From contig NZ_SNUK01000001.1 in the NCBI RefSeq assembly GCF_012027495.1, positions 310,001-374,000 of the forward strand: 64,000 nucleotides of DNA, in the 5' to 3' direction. Every line of letters begins with the position of its first letter. Within the stretch, counting starts at the first letter, position 1. This document shows positions 6,801 through 16,248 of this stretch, one piece after another. Made by a program: the position numbers and the translations under genes. This stretch comes from Thermococcus sp. JdF3 (GTDB lineage: Archaea > Methanobacteriota_B > Thermococci > Thermococcales > Thermococcaceae). Below the pieces are notes generated by a model that was not told the origin of the DNA, did no database searches, and worked only from the letters and a program-made list of their open reading frames with translations.

Positions 6801-9800
6801 TCAGAGGACGCGGTAGAACCCTGCCCGCGGCTCGTATATCCTGGCATCGCGCTTGAGGTCGTTCAGAAGCTTCCTCACGTCGTTCTCCGAGCCTATGCCG
6901 GCCTGCTTCGCCGCCTCGAGGACCCTGTCCTCCGGCGCCCCGAACTCTCCCTCGCTCTCAAGATTCTTTATGATGTCCATGAGCCTGTCGATCTTGTTTA
7001 TCTTCTTGGAGCTCTTGCCGACCTCCAGTATTGAGATATCGAGCGTTCCCTCCTCGTCGGTGGCTATCTTTCGTATCATTTCCTCGATTATCTTTATCGC
7101 GGCCTTGGCGTCCTCCCTCGTCACGGTCTCGCTCAGACGCATCCTCGCGTGGGCCTCGCTCAGACGTATGAGGGCCTCCAGCTGCCTCGCCGTAACCGGA
7201 ATCGGCTGAACGCCCTCCTCCTCGCCGGAGCGCTTGAAGCCCTTCCTCATCCTGACGTAGTAGCGCTTTATCTCATCCATCGCCTCCCTGCTGAGAACGG
7301 GGTGGACGTTCTTCCTCGCGTAGGCTATGTACTTCTTGAGCAGGTCGTAGGGTATCTTCGGCGTCACGACCTCGGCCTCTCCCCTGCGGACCTTGAGTAT
7401 ATGCTCCGCTATGCTCGCGTCGACTTTCTCGTCCGGCTCGTCCAGGAGGAGGAAGATTAGGTCGAAACGGCTCAGCAGTGTGGGTGGAAGGTCGAGCTGC
7501 TCGGGGAGGCTCTTGTGGCGGTTGAAGCGGCCGTACTTGGGGTTCGCGGCAGCGATAACCGTCGTTCTGGAGTTCAGGGTCGCCGTTATTCCGGCCTTGG
7601 AGATGCTTATCGTGTTGTGGAGAACCAGACCGTGGGAGACGAATAGGTGGTAAGGCTCGACGGTTACGTCGTAGACCCACTTCCAGCGGTCGTTGGGAAC
7701 CTCCTTGACCTTGGTGACCATCAGGAAGTTCACGTTGCCGTTCCAGTACTCCATGAACCTCTCCAGATGCCCTTTGACCCCTCCGACCAGGTTCTTTACG
7801 AGGAGCCTTATGGTTGAGACCGCCCACCTGTCGCCCATCATGGCCCTCTTTTTGAGGTGACTGGCGGTTACCCCTGTGATGGCGTAAACCCTGCTCCTGG
7901 GCAGAAGTTCAACGGCCTCCGCCGGGTCGCTCTCGGCGAGGCTCTCCAGCAGGGTGATCCTCTCCATGACCCTGTTGAGGTACGGCCTGAGAACTTTCTC
8001 CCCGACCAGCGGCCGTGAGAGCTTTGCCCGTTCCTCCGGCAGCTGAACGACCCCGAGAACCCTCGCGGCCTTCTTGAGATGGCTCACTATTTCCTTTGGA
8101 AACCTTCTCTCGGAGATTTCAACAACGTACCTTCCGGCGACGCGCTTTACCCTCGAGACCGTTCCCAGGGAGTAGAGGTAGTCCTGGCGGTCCTCAGCGG
8201 TTTCACGCTCTTTGAAACGGCTCCCTTCCACCTCGGGCAGTTCCAGCGGATACCTCGAAACGCCGAGAACGATATCGCGGATTTCAATTTTCGCGGCCGG
8301 CTTCTCCTTTATCTCTCCGTCCTCCCACACCATTATCGGGTGCTCGGGGGTTACCGTTATCTCCCTGCCGTTGGAGAAGCGGAGCCTTATGAACTTCTCC
8401 GGGGCTTTGTGCCTGCTCACGCGGTCGGCTTTGACCTTCACTATTTCCTTCCTCTCAAGGTCGTAGGCGAGGAGGTAGATATCATCAACGGGCAGGATCT
8501 CGGTCCTTCTGCCGATTATCACTCTATCGTGGTTGGCCTCGATGAGCGAATCCACCAGCTCGCCTATCCTGACCTTCCTTCCGTCGGCTAAGAGAAGCTC
8601 GAAGTCGTGGTGGTAGCTCTGCTGCTCAAGCGCCTCGTGTATCGCGCTCCTGTCGCGGTCACTCATTTTGTCGAACTCGTCGATCAGTGCGAACCCGCCA
8701 TCTGCCAGAACAAGAACACCCGCTTCGAGAACCCACGATCCGGTGAACTCGTCGCGGACGGCTGCGGCCGTGTTGTGGACGACGAAGCCGTTGGCGATGA
8801 AGCTGTGGGAGCCCTCGACGGTGAGGTCGTAGACGTGGTCGTAGGGCGAGGGTATGAACTCGGTGGTAACTTCAACCGGTCCGTTCTCCGTGATTACCAC
8901 TCCGCTTATCTCTTCTGCTTTTTTCCAGCCGTCTGGAGTTAACAGCCGGGTTTCGGGCGTTACTATGATTCTACGGCCGTTTTTGGCATTTATGCGAACC
9001 AGTTTCTCCGGAGCCTTCAGTTTCCACAGGCGAAGGATTCTTCGCTTCCCGTCTTTGGTCTTTATGGTGAGTCCAAGGCGTTCGGCATCAACGCTTTCGT
9101 GATCCTCAACTGCTCCGGGTATAACCTTATCCACCAAGAACCCAATTTTCATGACTCCCATGTTGGTCTCAATAATCGAATCCGGCGCAACGCAGAGACC
9201 GGCCGCCGAACTACTCTTCCCACTCGTGTAAATTGCCCTCGGCGCTAAATTGGCGACATAACGGAGGATCTGGCTGTTGTGGACGAAGATGTCGTTGGCT
9301 ATGAAGTTGTGGTGCTCGGGAACCTGGAGATCATAAACCCAGGGATGCTCTGGGTTGTACTCTTCGATTTCAACGACCCTGTCCCAGAAAATGTCCGACT
9401 CCTTGAGGAGCTCCCTAAGGTTTTCATCATCAGTCTCGGGGATTATAATCGGTTCGCTACCCTTCCTCGGCGTTGCGATGAAATCTCCAATCTTCAGCTC
9501 TTCCGCTTTCCTCGTCCTGAACTGTCCGTCCTCGAAGGTGAAAAACGGGTGGGTGGGTGTTACCCTTATCTCCCTCCCGCTCGCCGTCCTTATGCGGTAC
9601 ATCCGTTCGGGAGCGGTCCTCTTCCAGGCGATGTTGGCTCTAACCTTTCTGACCTTCAGTGTTTTAGCGTCGAGAGCGTACAGCTCAAGGTCAATTGGGG
9701 CGTAGAAGCCGTCGTCAACTTTTTTGAGGTTTCCTTCAGTCTTGGCCTTTTCTATGGCTTCATTAACTATCTCACCTACCTCTCTCAGACTTCCATCGGC

Positions 9801-10835
9801 AAGGATGACCTTTGTGTGGTAGTCAACACATTTTGCAACACCAGGATCTCCGACCAGCAGAACGTGGCTCTCTCCCCTTAGCTTCGTTCCATCGGGGAGC
9901 GTTCTCTGCACGCCGCCGAAGAGAGCGAGCGCTATGCCCTTCTTAACTGTCTTGTGGCCCCATATGGCAGGGGCTATGGAGTCAACGATGGCATCGACGA
10001 TGTCCTTTCTCCTGGCCAGCTCGCGTATCTTCTGTTCGTCCTCAGGTGAGATTTCAAGCTCCTCTATCTCCTTGCTGAGCTGTTCTATGTGGTTCACCTC
10101 GAGAACCTTCTTGAATATCGGCCTCTTGTCCTTCTGCTCCAGGATAACGCGCAGGATTCCGGTAACTAAAACCCTGTCACCCGGCAGGGCCGTGTCCACC
10201 ATGTCGTCGAGCAAGATCGCATCAACGAAGCGTGGCATCTGGCCTCCTTTGAGGCTCTCGGGCCTGTCCTGAAGACGGAAGCTCTGGAAGTTTATGAAAC
10301 GGCTCTTCTCGACGTCGAGGTCAACGTTTCTGGAGCCGCAGGCGTCGCACTTGCTCGGCTTGACGATGTTCTCGTAGGGCCTCTGGAGACGGACCATCTC
10401 GTTGCCGCAGTCCTTGCAGACAAATACAGCCTTCTCAACGAAGGGCTTGACCTCACTCACACGTGTGATGATTCCGTCAACCTGGATGAGCCTGTTTATG
10501 TGCTCGCTCCCAAGCTCCTTGACGAGGAGCGTCTTGGGGAGGTTGTAGAACCTCGCATGGGCGGTAAACTCCTCCTTCTTCTCGATGGGGGGCTCCCTCA
10601 GGACTATCTGAATGGCATCCTCCGCTGCTAGAATACTTTCCTCAGGGTTTTCTATCAGCTCCGCCGCCAGTTCCGGGTCGAATGAGTTGAGGTGCGTCCA
10701 GTCTATCGCGAGCGACCGTCTGGGGGTCACCGTGAGCAGATCCTTCAGTTTGTTGAGGTAGACCTCCTTGCCCTCGTCGTCGACGTACTCCCTCAGAAAG
10801 CGCGCGTACCTCTCTATCATGTCCTCCCTGTCCAT
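6801..10835 (-). CDS. mcm: MCM replicative DNA helicase precursor with three inteins
   Basis: The precursor is 1344 residues; removing 661 intein residues leaves a 683-residue helicase, normal for archaeal MCM. The N-terminal domain has a four-cysteine zinc site (CKDCGNE and CDACGSR). The AAA+ core has Walker A GDPGVAK-S (interrupted by intein 1), Walker B ALIDEFDKM and the arginine finger LLSRFD; a winged-helix domain ends the protein. Numbering in the intein entries counts from the GTG one codon upstream. ATG at 10835 follows GGTGAGG and overlaps the TGA of the GINS gene, so helicase and GINS are coupled. All three inteins keep terminal catalytic residues, so a functional spliced product is expected. 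Confidence 0.96.
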   Translation of the reverse strand: MDREDMIERYARFLREYVDDEGKEVYLNKLKDLLTVTPRRSLAIDWTHLNSFDPELAAELIENPEESILAAEDAIQIVLREPPIEKKEEFTAHARFYNLPKTLLVKELGSEHINRLIQVDGIITRVSEVKPFVEKAVFVCKDCGNEMVRLQRPYENIVKPSKCDACGSRNVDLDVEKSRFINFQSFRLQDRPESLKGGQMPRFVDAILLDDMVDTALPGDRVLVTGILRVILEQKDKRPIFKKVLEVNHIEQLSKEIEELEISPEDEQKIRELARRKDIVDAIVDSIAPAIWGHKTVKKGIALALFGGVQRTLPDGTKLRGESHVLLVGDPGVAKCVDYHTKVILADGSLREVGEIVNEAIEKAKTEGNLKKVDDGFYAPIDLELYALDAKTLKVRKVRANIAWKRTAPERMYRIRTASGREIRVTPTHPFFTFEDGQFRTRKAEELKIGDFIATPRKGSEPIIIPETDDENLRELLKESDIFWDRVVEIEEYNPEHPWVYDLQVPEHHNFIANDIFVHNSQILRYVANLAPRAIYTSGKSSSAAGLCVAPDSIIETNMGVMKIGFLVDKVIPGAVEDHESVDAERLGLTIKTKDGKRRILRLWKLKAPEKLVRINAKNGRRIIVTPETRLLTPDGWKKAEEISGVVITENGPVEVTTEFIPSPYDHVYDLTVEGSHSFIANGFVVHNTAAAVRDEFTGSWVLEAGVLVLADGGFALIDEFDKMSDRDRSAIHEALEQQSYHHDFELLLADGRKVRIGELVDSLIEANHDRVIIGRRTEILPVDDIYLLAYDLERKEIVKVKADRVSRHKAPEKFIRLRFSNGREITVTPEHPIMVWEDGEIKEKPAAKIEIRDIVLGVSRYPLELPEVEGSRFKERETAEDRQDYLYSLGTVSRVKRVAGRYVVEISERRFPKEIVSHLKKAARVLGVVQLPEERAKLSRPLVGEKVLRPYLNRVMERITLLESLAESDPAEAVELLPRSRVYAITGVTASHLKKRAMMGDRWAVSTIRLLVKNLVGGVKGHLERFMEYWNGNVNFLMVTKVKEVPNDRWKWVYDVTVEPYHLFVSHGLVLHNTISISKAGITATLNSRTTVIAAANPKYGRFNRHKSLPEQLDLPPTLLSRFDLIFLLLDEPDEKVDASIAEHILKVRRGEAEVVTPKIPYDLLKKYIAYARKNVHPVLSREAMDEIKRYYVRMRKGFKRSGEEEGVQPIPVTARQLEALIRLSEAHARMRLSETVTREDAKAAIKIIEEMIRKIATDEEGTLDISILEVGKSSKKINKIDRLMDIIKNLESEGEFGAPEDRVLEAAKQAGIGSENDVRKLLNDLKRDARIYEPRAGFYRVL
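7614..8618 (-). other. intein 3 in MCM with a degenerate insert
   Basis: Residues 741-1075 (335 aa) start with Ser (SYHHDFELLLADG) and end LFVSHGLVLHN, followed by Thr. The site is EALEQQ^TISISKAG. Block B is EITVTPEHPIMV. Between blocks B and F lie about 190 residues (850-1045) where a homing endonuclease normally sits. The stretch DYLYSLGTVSRVKRVAGRY has the spacing of a LAGLIDADG helix but lacks its acidic residue, so the nuclease looks decayed. Confidence 0.9.
8772..9194 (-). other. intein 2 in MCM, a mini-intein
   Basis: Residues 549-689 (141 aa) start with Cys (CVAPDSIIETNMG) and end SFIANGFVVHN, followed by Thr. The site is SSSAAGL^TAAAV. Block B is IIVTPETRLL, where the usual His after TPE-type sequence is not obvious (TPETR rather than TxxH), so splicing kinetics could be unusual. 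There is no room for an endonuclease domain. Confidence 0.93.
9276..9830 (-). other. intein 1 in MCM, inserted in the Walker A motif
   Basis: Residues 337-521 (185 aa) start with Cys (CVDYHTKVILADGS) and end FIANDIFVHN, followed by Ser of the extein. The insertion is between GDPGVAK and SQIL, inside the P-loop, so unspliced protein cannot hydrolyse ATP normally. Block B is present (EIRVTPTHPFF). The length fits a mini-intein, and no LAGLIDADG endonuclease is seen. Confidence 0.93.
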
Positions 10836-11329
10836 CACTCCTCACCGAGCCATTCGTTCCGTATCTTCGACAGCTGCAGGTATATCCTCCTCTCCTCCGG
10901 CGACAGGCGGGAGAGGAGTTCCAGGCTGTTGGGCCTCAGCCGCACCGCCTCGAGTATCTTTCTGAATCGTATCTGCTTGAGGTGCTCAAGCTTCTTCTTC
11001 AGGTTGGCCAGTTTGGTCAGCTTGATGTTTATGGTCTCTATGCTCTCGCCCGCGTTCAGCCTCACGTAGTTCTCGAGGTAATACATGTAGAACTCCGCCC
11101 TCTCATACAGCCCGGCCGGGAGGGACGTGAGGGGCTCGCTCTCCCTCTCCTCGGCTATGGCCCTGTCTATCTCTCCGATTACCTTATCAGTCTCGTCTAT
11201 AACCTCGACCACCTTCGCTTCCCAGAGCTCCTTTGCCTTCCAATCCTCAACGAGCACGACGTCTCCGGCGCTCCAGTCCCCGAAGGGGCGGAGGATTTTA
11301 ACGGGTATCACTGCCCTCCCCGTGAACAT
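10835..11329 (-). CDS. GINS complex subunit (archaeal Gins23 type)
   Basis: The 164-residue protein is a GINS subunit; archaeal GINS joins MCM and RecJ-like protein in the replicative helicase complex. The small B domain is at the N-terminus (MFTGRAVIPVKILRPFGDWS), and the helical A domain follows (LPAGLYERAEFYMYYLENY, KLTKLANLKKKLEHLKQIRF). This B-A order fits the Gins23 class. It directly precedes mcm with overlapping stop and start, which is a known arrangement in Thermococcales. ATG at 11329 follows GGGTGATG. Confidence 0.88.
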   Translation of the reverse strand: MFTGRAVIPVKILRPFGDWSAGDVVLVEDWKAKELWEAKVVEVIDETDKVIGEIDRAIAEERESEPLTSLPAGLYERAEFYMYYLENYVRLNAGESIETINIKLTKLANLKKKLEHLKQIRFRKILEAVRLRPNSLELLSRLSPEERRIYLQLSKIRNEWLGEE

Positions 11330-11366
11330 GACATCACCCTCTCGAATATACCCCTACCCCAGGATG

Positions 11367-11378
11367 CTCTTAAAGTTT
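11367..11378 (-). promoter_or_regulatory. promoter for the gins-mcm operon
   Basis: On minus, AACTTTAAGAG is found about 40 bases upstream of the gins ATG in the short divergent region shared with the phosphodiesterase gene. On the plus strand CCTATAAG (11397-11404), about 32 bases before the ATG at 11436, could serve that gene. Confidence 0.45.
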
Positions 11379-11435
11379 GCCGAGAGATGGATAAGCCTAT
11401 AAGCCCCGCCGCCCTATTCCAGCGCAGGTGAGAGC

Positions 11436-11948
11436 ATGCTGATAGGTATAATGAGCGATACCCATGACAACCTCCCGGCAATCGCGAAGGCGGTCGAGCT
11501 GTTCAACGGAAGAAACGTTGAGCTGGTCATCCACGCGGGCGATTACGTTGCCCCATTCGTTGCCAGAGAACTCAAGAAGCTCCGGGCACCGCTCAGGGGT
11601 GTGTTTGGCAACAACGACGGCGAAAGGAAGGGCCTCTACGAGGCGCTGGGCATCTACGATGAGATACTCGAAATCGAGGCCGACGGAATGAAGATTGCCG
11701 TAACCCACGGCACCGACGAGCGCATCGTCCGCGCGCTGGCCAGGAGCAGGCTCTACGACGTTGTCATAGTCGGCCACACCCACCGCTATGAGATACGCGA
11801 GGTGGGCAGGACCATACTCGTCAACCCCGGCGAGGTCTGCGGCTACGTCACAGGGGTGAAGAGCGTCGCCCTGCTCGACACCAGGAAGAGGGAGGTGCAG
11901 ATAGTCAACCTCGACACCGGGGAGCTCCTGGGCGCAATGAGCCTCTAA
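11436..11948 (+). CDS. YfcE-type metallophosphoesterase
   Basis: The 170-residue protein has the calcineurin-like signature in order: D-x-H (MSDTHDN), GD (VIHAGDYV), GNND (VFGNNDGE), H (IAVTHGTD) and GHTH (VIVGHTHRY). Relatives from Methanocaldococcus (MJ0936) and E. coli YfcE are metal-dependent phosphodiesterases with loose specificity toward cyclic nucleotides or model substrates. It is cytoplasmic, with no signal peptide. GGTGAGAGC precedes the ATG at normal distance. Confidence 0.9.
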   Translation: MLIGIMSDTHDNLPAIAKAVELFNGRNVELVIHAGDYVAPFVARELKKLRAPLRGVFGNNDGERKGLYEALGIYDEILEIEADGMKIAVTHGTDERIVRALARSRLYDVVIVGHTHRYEIREVGRTILVNPGEVCGYVTGVKSVALLDTRKREVQIVNLDTGELLGAMSL

Positions 11949-12035
11949 AGAGCGCCTCTAAAGCGCCCCTGGCTGGTTGCCGAGCTTCCTGCCTCTCGAT
12001 TTTTGCCCGTTGAATCAGTCAGAAACTAACCGGCG

Positions 12036-12867
12036 ATGGGTATGGAGGATATACTGATTCCGAAGGAAAGGCGCGACGCGGTTGTGCTGATAGGTGTGGA
12101 TCGGTCCGGGAGCGTCGAGTTCATAAAGGTCTACGCGGTCAGCGAGGAGAAGGCAAAGCAGACCCTTGAGGAGTTCTTCAGCGCGAAGGGTCTGTTCCCC
12201 AGCGACTATCGCCTCGTGAGCAGGGGAAGCGAGGAAACCGCGGGGAAGGTGGCAATAACAACGCGGAGTGAGTCATCTCTGGGTGCATCCCTCTCGAGGC
12301 TTGGCCTCCGCCTGCTCTCGAACGGTGTGCTGTACCTTGAGGGGATCGATAGGGTCTACCAGTTCACCCTGGTGAGCGAGGACCTCTACCGCAGGATAAC
12401 CTCCGAGAAAGCTGGAGGACGGGGCCTGGAATCTGAACCGCAGGCAATACTGCCGGAGGACGTTCTCTCCCTCGGCCTGGATACGCTCGTGGAGAACCTG
12501 CGGGGGATTGAGCTGGATGAACTCCTGCCAGAGGGCGCGGTTCTTCTGCGAGAACCCCCCGTCGATAGGGTCGCCGAGATTCTGGCGGAGGCGAGGGATT
12601 ACCCGGTTGTGGTTGAGACGAAGGATGCCGGGAAATACGGATTCCTTGAGTTCCCGGTCGTACTCAGGCTCCCCCCTCTCTCGCCGGACGAGTTCGCCGC
12701 CGAGCTGTCGGCGATGCTCGGCTTCGAGGTCGGCGCGGGATACTTCCTTGACTACCCTCCTGAGAAGCTGGGCCTGAGGAACGCAAAGGCCCTCGCGCGC
12801 CTCGTCAGGGTGCTTGTGGAGAAGAGGGGTCTGGGCGAGAGGGAGGCCCTGGCCCTCGCGGTGCGGC

Positions 12868-12887
<20 letters not shown>
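12036..12887 (+). CDS. conserved-looking protein of unknown function
   Basis: The 283-residue protein is acidic and soluble, with no membrane segments or metal motifs that I can identify. The N-terminal third (residues 10-110) looks like a beta-rich domain with a repeated sensor-like pattern (AVVLIGVDRSGSVEFIKVYAV and the later GVLYLEGIDRVYQFTLVS). The C-terminal helices (LRNAKALARLVRVLVEKRGL) resemble a helical lid. I do not recognise the family. It stands alone between the phosphodiesterase and a convergent gene, with which it overlaps by 20 bases. The start is uncertain: ATG at 12036 or ATG at 12042. Confidence 0.7.
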
Positions 12888-14576
<1,689 letters not shown>

Positions 14577-14639
14577 CGCCAGCGTTGCGTGGCGAAGCGG
14601 TTAAATACAACCTCTTCCAAATCATCATCGGGTGCGGAA

Positions 14640-14828
14640 ATGGAAGGCATTGAGTACATATATGACGAACACGGACGGATCAGGGGTGTTATCATCCCCC
14701 CGGAGCTGTGGGAGAAATTAAAGGGTGAACTCTTTGAGCCGTCGAGGTACAGGGGCATATACCGGGGTAAGAGAGAGATAGAGAAGAGCCTGAAGGAGCT
14801 GAGGGACGAATGGGAGAGGGGTTTCTAA
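14640..14828 (+). CDS. antitoxin, VapB-like
   Basis: The 62-residue acidic/basic protein (MEGIEYIYDEHGRIRGVIIP, then a helical tail ending RDEWERGF) is directly upstream of and overlaps a PIN-domain toxin. Size, order and overlap identify it as the antitoxin. The N-terminal beta-hairpin with DEHGRIRGVIIPPELW resembles the AbrB-like or Phd-like DNA-binding antitoxins of archaeal VapBC pairs. ATG at 14640 is preceded by GGTG. A TTAAATAC promoter-like element is about 40 bases upstream, so the protein probably represses its own operon. Confidence 0.75.
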   Translation: MEGIEYIYDEHGRIRGVIIPPELWEKLKGELFEPSRYRGIYRGKREIEKSLKELRDEWERGF

Positions 14829-15214
14829 TTGACACGAACATTCTCATCTACTACCTCGCCGATGAGATACCCCCAGAGGAGCTTCCAAAAGTCGAGGACA
14901 TCCTGAGAAGCAGTTTCAACGTCTCGATAATCACGAAAATCGAGTTTTTGGGGTGGAGGGGACATACCCCCGAAGGTTTTGAGAAGTCTAGGGAGTTCAT
15001 CGGCTTTGCCCATGTTATACCCCTGACCGACGAGATAGCAGAGCTGGCGATTGAACTCAGGCGGAGAGGCAGAATAAAGCTCCCGGATGCTGTGATAGTG
15101 GCCACTGCCCTCCACCATGATTTAACACTCGTGACGAGGAACGTCAAGGACTTTGAAGGGATCGAAGGCCTCAGAATCTACAACCCCTTCGAAAAGGTCG
15201 ATGCAAAGGATTAG
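14810..15214 (+). CDS. vapC: VapC-type PIN-domain toxin (ribonuclease)
   Basis: The 134-residue PIN domain has the acidic residues of the active site: Asp in FLIDTNILIYY, Glu in ITKIEFLGW, Asp in KLPDAVIVATAL and Asp in TRNVKDFEG. VapC toxins cut tRNA or rRNA and are held inactive by their antitoxin. It overlaps the antitoxin by 19 bases, which indicates coupled translation. The length is complete, so the toxin should be active if released. Confidence 0.9.
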   Translation: MGEGFLIDTNILIYYLADEIPPEELPKVEDILRSSFNVSIITKIEFLGWRGHTPEGFEKSREFIGFAHVIPLTDEIAELAIELRRRGRIKLPDAVIVATALHHDLTLVTRNVKDFEGIEGLRIYNPFEKVDAKD

Positions 15215-15412
15215 CTCCCCTTCGCCTTCTTCATGCCGATTTCGACGCCTTTGGCGATGCTTTTTGGGGAGTTCCTTGTATCTTTCCCTGTAGCTTTTTC
15301 AAGATGTAGAGGCCGTAGAGTGTGAGTTCAGCTGACATAATTGAAAAAGCAAAGAACATAAACCCCGTAAATTCTGAAGAGACTTCGAGATCACTACAGA
15401 TCCATTTCCCTC
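15211..15412 (-). pseudogene. remnant of a small membrane protein gene
   Basis: In the 266-base gap between the two toxin-antitoxin pairs, the minus strand encodes protein-like stretches in two frames. One reads EFTGFMFFAFSIMSAELTLY followed by GLYILKK; the other, after a shift near 15290, reads SPKSIAKGVEIGMKKAKGS and stops at 15211. Together they look like a roughly 65-residue protein with one membrane helix and a basic tail. A TATTATAC element and GGGGGGAGG lie upstream near 15415-15435, but the ATG there runs into TAG after three codons. Two lesions suggest a decayed gene. No function is known. Confidence 0.35.
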
Positions 15413-15480
15413 CCCCCGGAGGGTATAATACTGGGCGAAGCGGTTAAATACCGTGAGGCCAACATTAATCCGGTGGGATA

Positions 15481-15732
15481 ATGGGAAAGAAGATAGTGGT
15501 TGAGCTTCCCTCAATGGTCAAGATACCCGATGAGGAGGTAGAGATGAGGGTCAAGATCGAGCTTGCGCTCCGTTTGTACGAGAGGGGCATACTGTCCTTC
15601 GGACAGGCTAGGAAGCTTGCCGGAGTGAGCAAGTGGGAGTTCATCGAACTCCTTGAGAAGGAGGGAAGAGGAATACCTTACGATGAAGAAGAGCTTGAAA
15701 GCGACCTCAAGGTTCTGGAGGAGCTCTCATGA
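15481..15732 (+). CDS. UPF0175 family antitoxin
   Basis: The 83-residue protein carries the UPF0175 core: ELALRLYERGILSFGQARK followed by LAGVSKWEFIELL, a helix-turn-helix-like segment in which S-F/x-GQA and A-G-x-S are characteristic. The family is found beside DUF3368 PIN-like toxins, exactly as here, and is taken to be the antitoxin and autoregulator. Its stop codon overlaps the next start (ATGA). The promoter GGTTAAATACC is at about 15440. Confidence 0.85.
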   Translation: MGKKIVVELPSMVKIPDEEVEMRVKIELALRLYERGILSFGQARKLAGVSKWEFIELLEKEGRGIPYDEEELESDLKVLEELS

Positions 15733-16220
15733 GGGTTGCCGTGAACTCCTCGCCGCTGATATTCCTCGCCAAGCTTGGACTCCTTGATGTGCTTGGGAAA
15801 CTCTTCGATGAGGTTTACGTAACCGACGCCGTTTACTGGGAGACCGTTGTCGAGGGCGCGGGGCGGGAAGAGGCGATATTGATTGAGAAGGCAGATTTCC
15901 TCAGGAGAGCCTCTGTGGAGAACCAGCACCTCGTAAAGTTCCTTCTGGAGCTGATAGACTATGGGGAGGCCGAGACGATAGCGCTGGCCATCGAGAGGAA
16001 ACTCGATCTGGTCGTCCTGGACGATAAGGATGCCCGAAAGGTTGCGAGGGGCTTTGGCCTGAGGGTTACGGGGACGCTCGGAATTCTGCTCCTGGCGAAG
16101 AGACGGGGCCTGATTTCTGAAGTCGCCCCCTACATCGAGACGCTCAAAAAGCATGGCTTCAGGATCTCTGATGAAGTTGTCAAAAAGATACTGGAGAGCG
16201 CTGGAGAGAATTGGCACTGA
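15729..16220 (+). CDS. DUF3368 PIN-like toxin
   Basis: The 163-residue protein belongs to the DUF3368 branch of the PIN fold: VAVNSSPLIFLAKLGLLDVL at the N-terminus replaces the usual first Asp motif, followed by GEAETIALAIERK and LVVLDDKDARKVAR with the acidic cluster, then GTLGILLLAKRRGL. In this family the toxin role is inferred from pairing with UPF0175; direct biochemical data are scarce. The 4-base overlap with the antitoxin supports one operon. Confidence 0.87.
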   Translation: MRVAVNSSPLIFLAKLGLLDVLGKLFDEVYVTDAVYWETVVEGAGREEAILIEKADFLRRASVENQHLVKFLLELIDYGEAETIALAIERKLDLVVLDDKDARKVARGFGLRVTGTLGILLLAKRRGLISEVAPYIETLKKHGFRISDEVVKKILESAGENWH

Positions 16221-16248
16221 AAATAGGGCTAAACAGAATTTTGATGAC

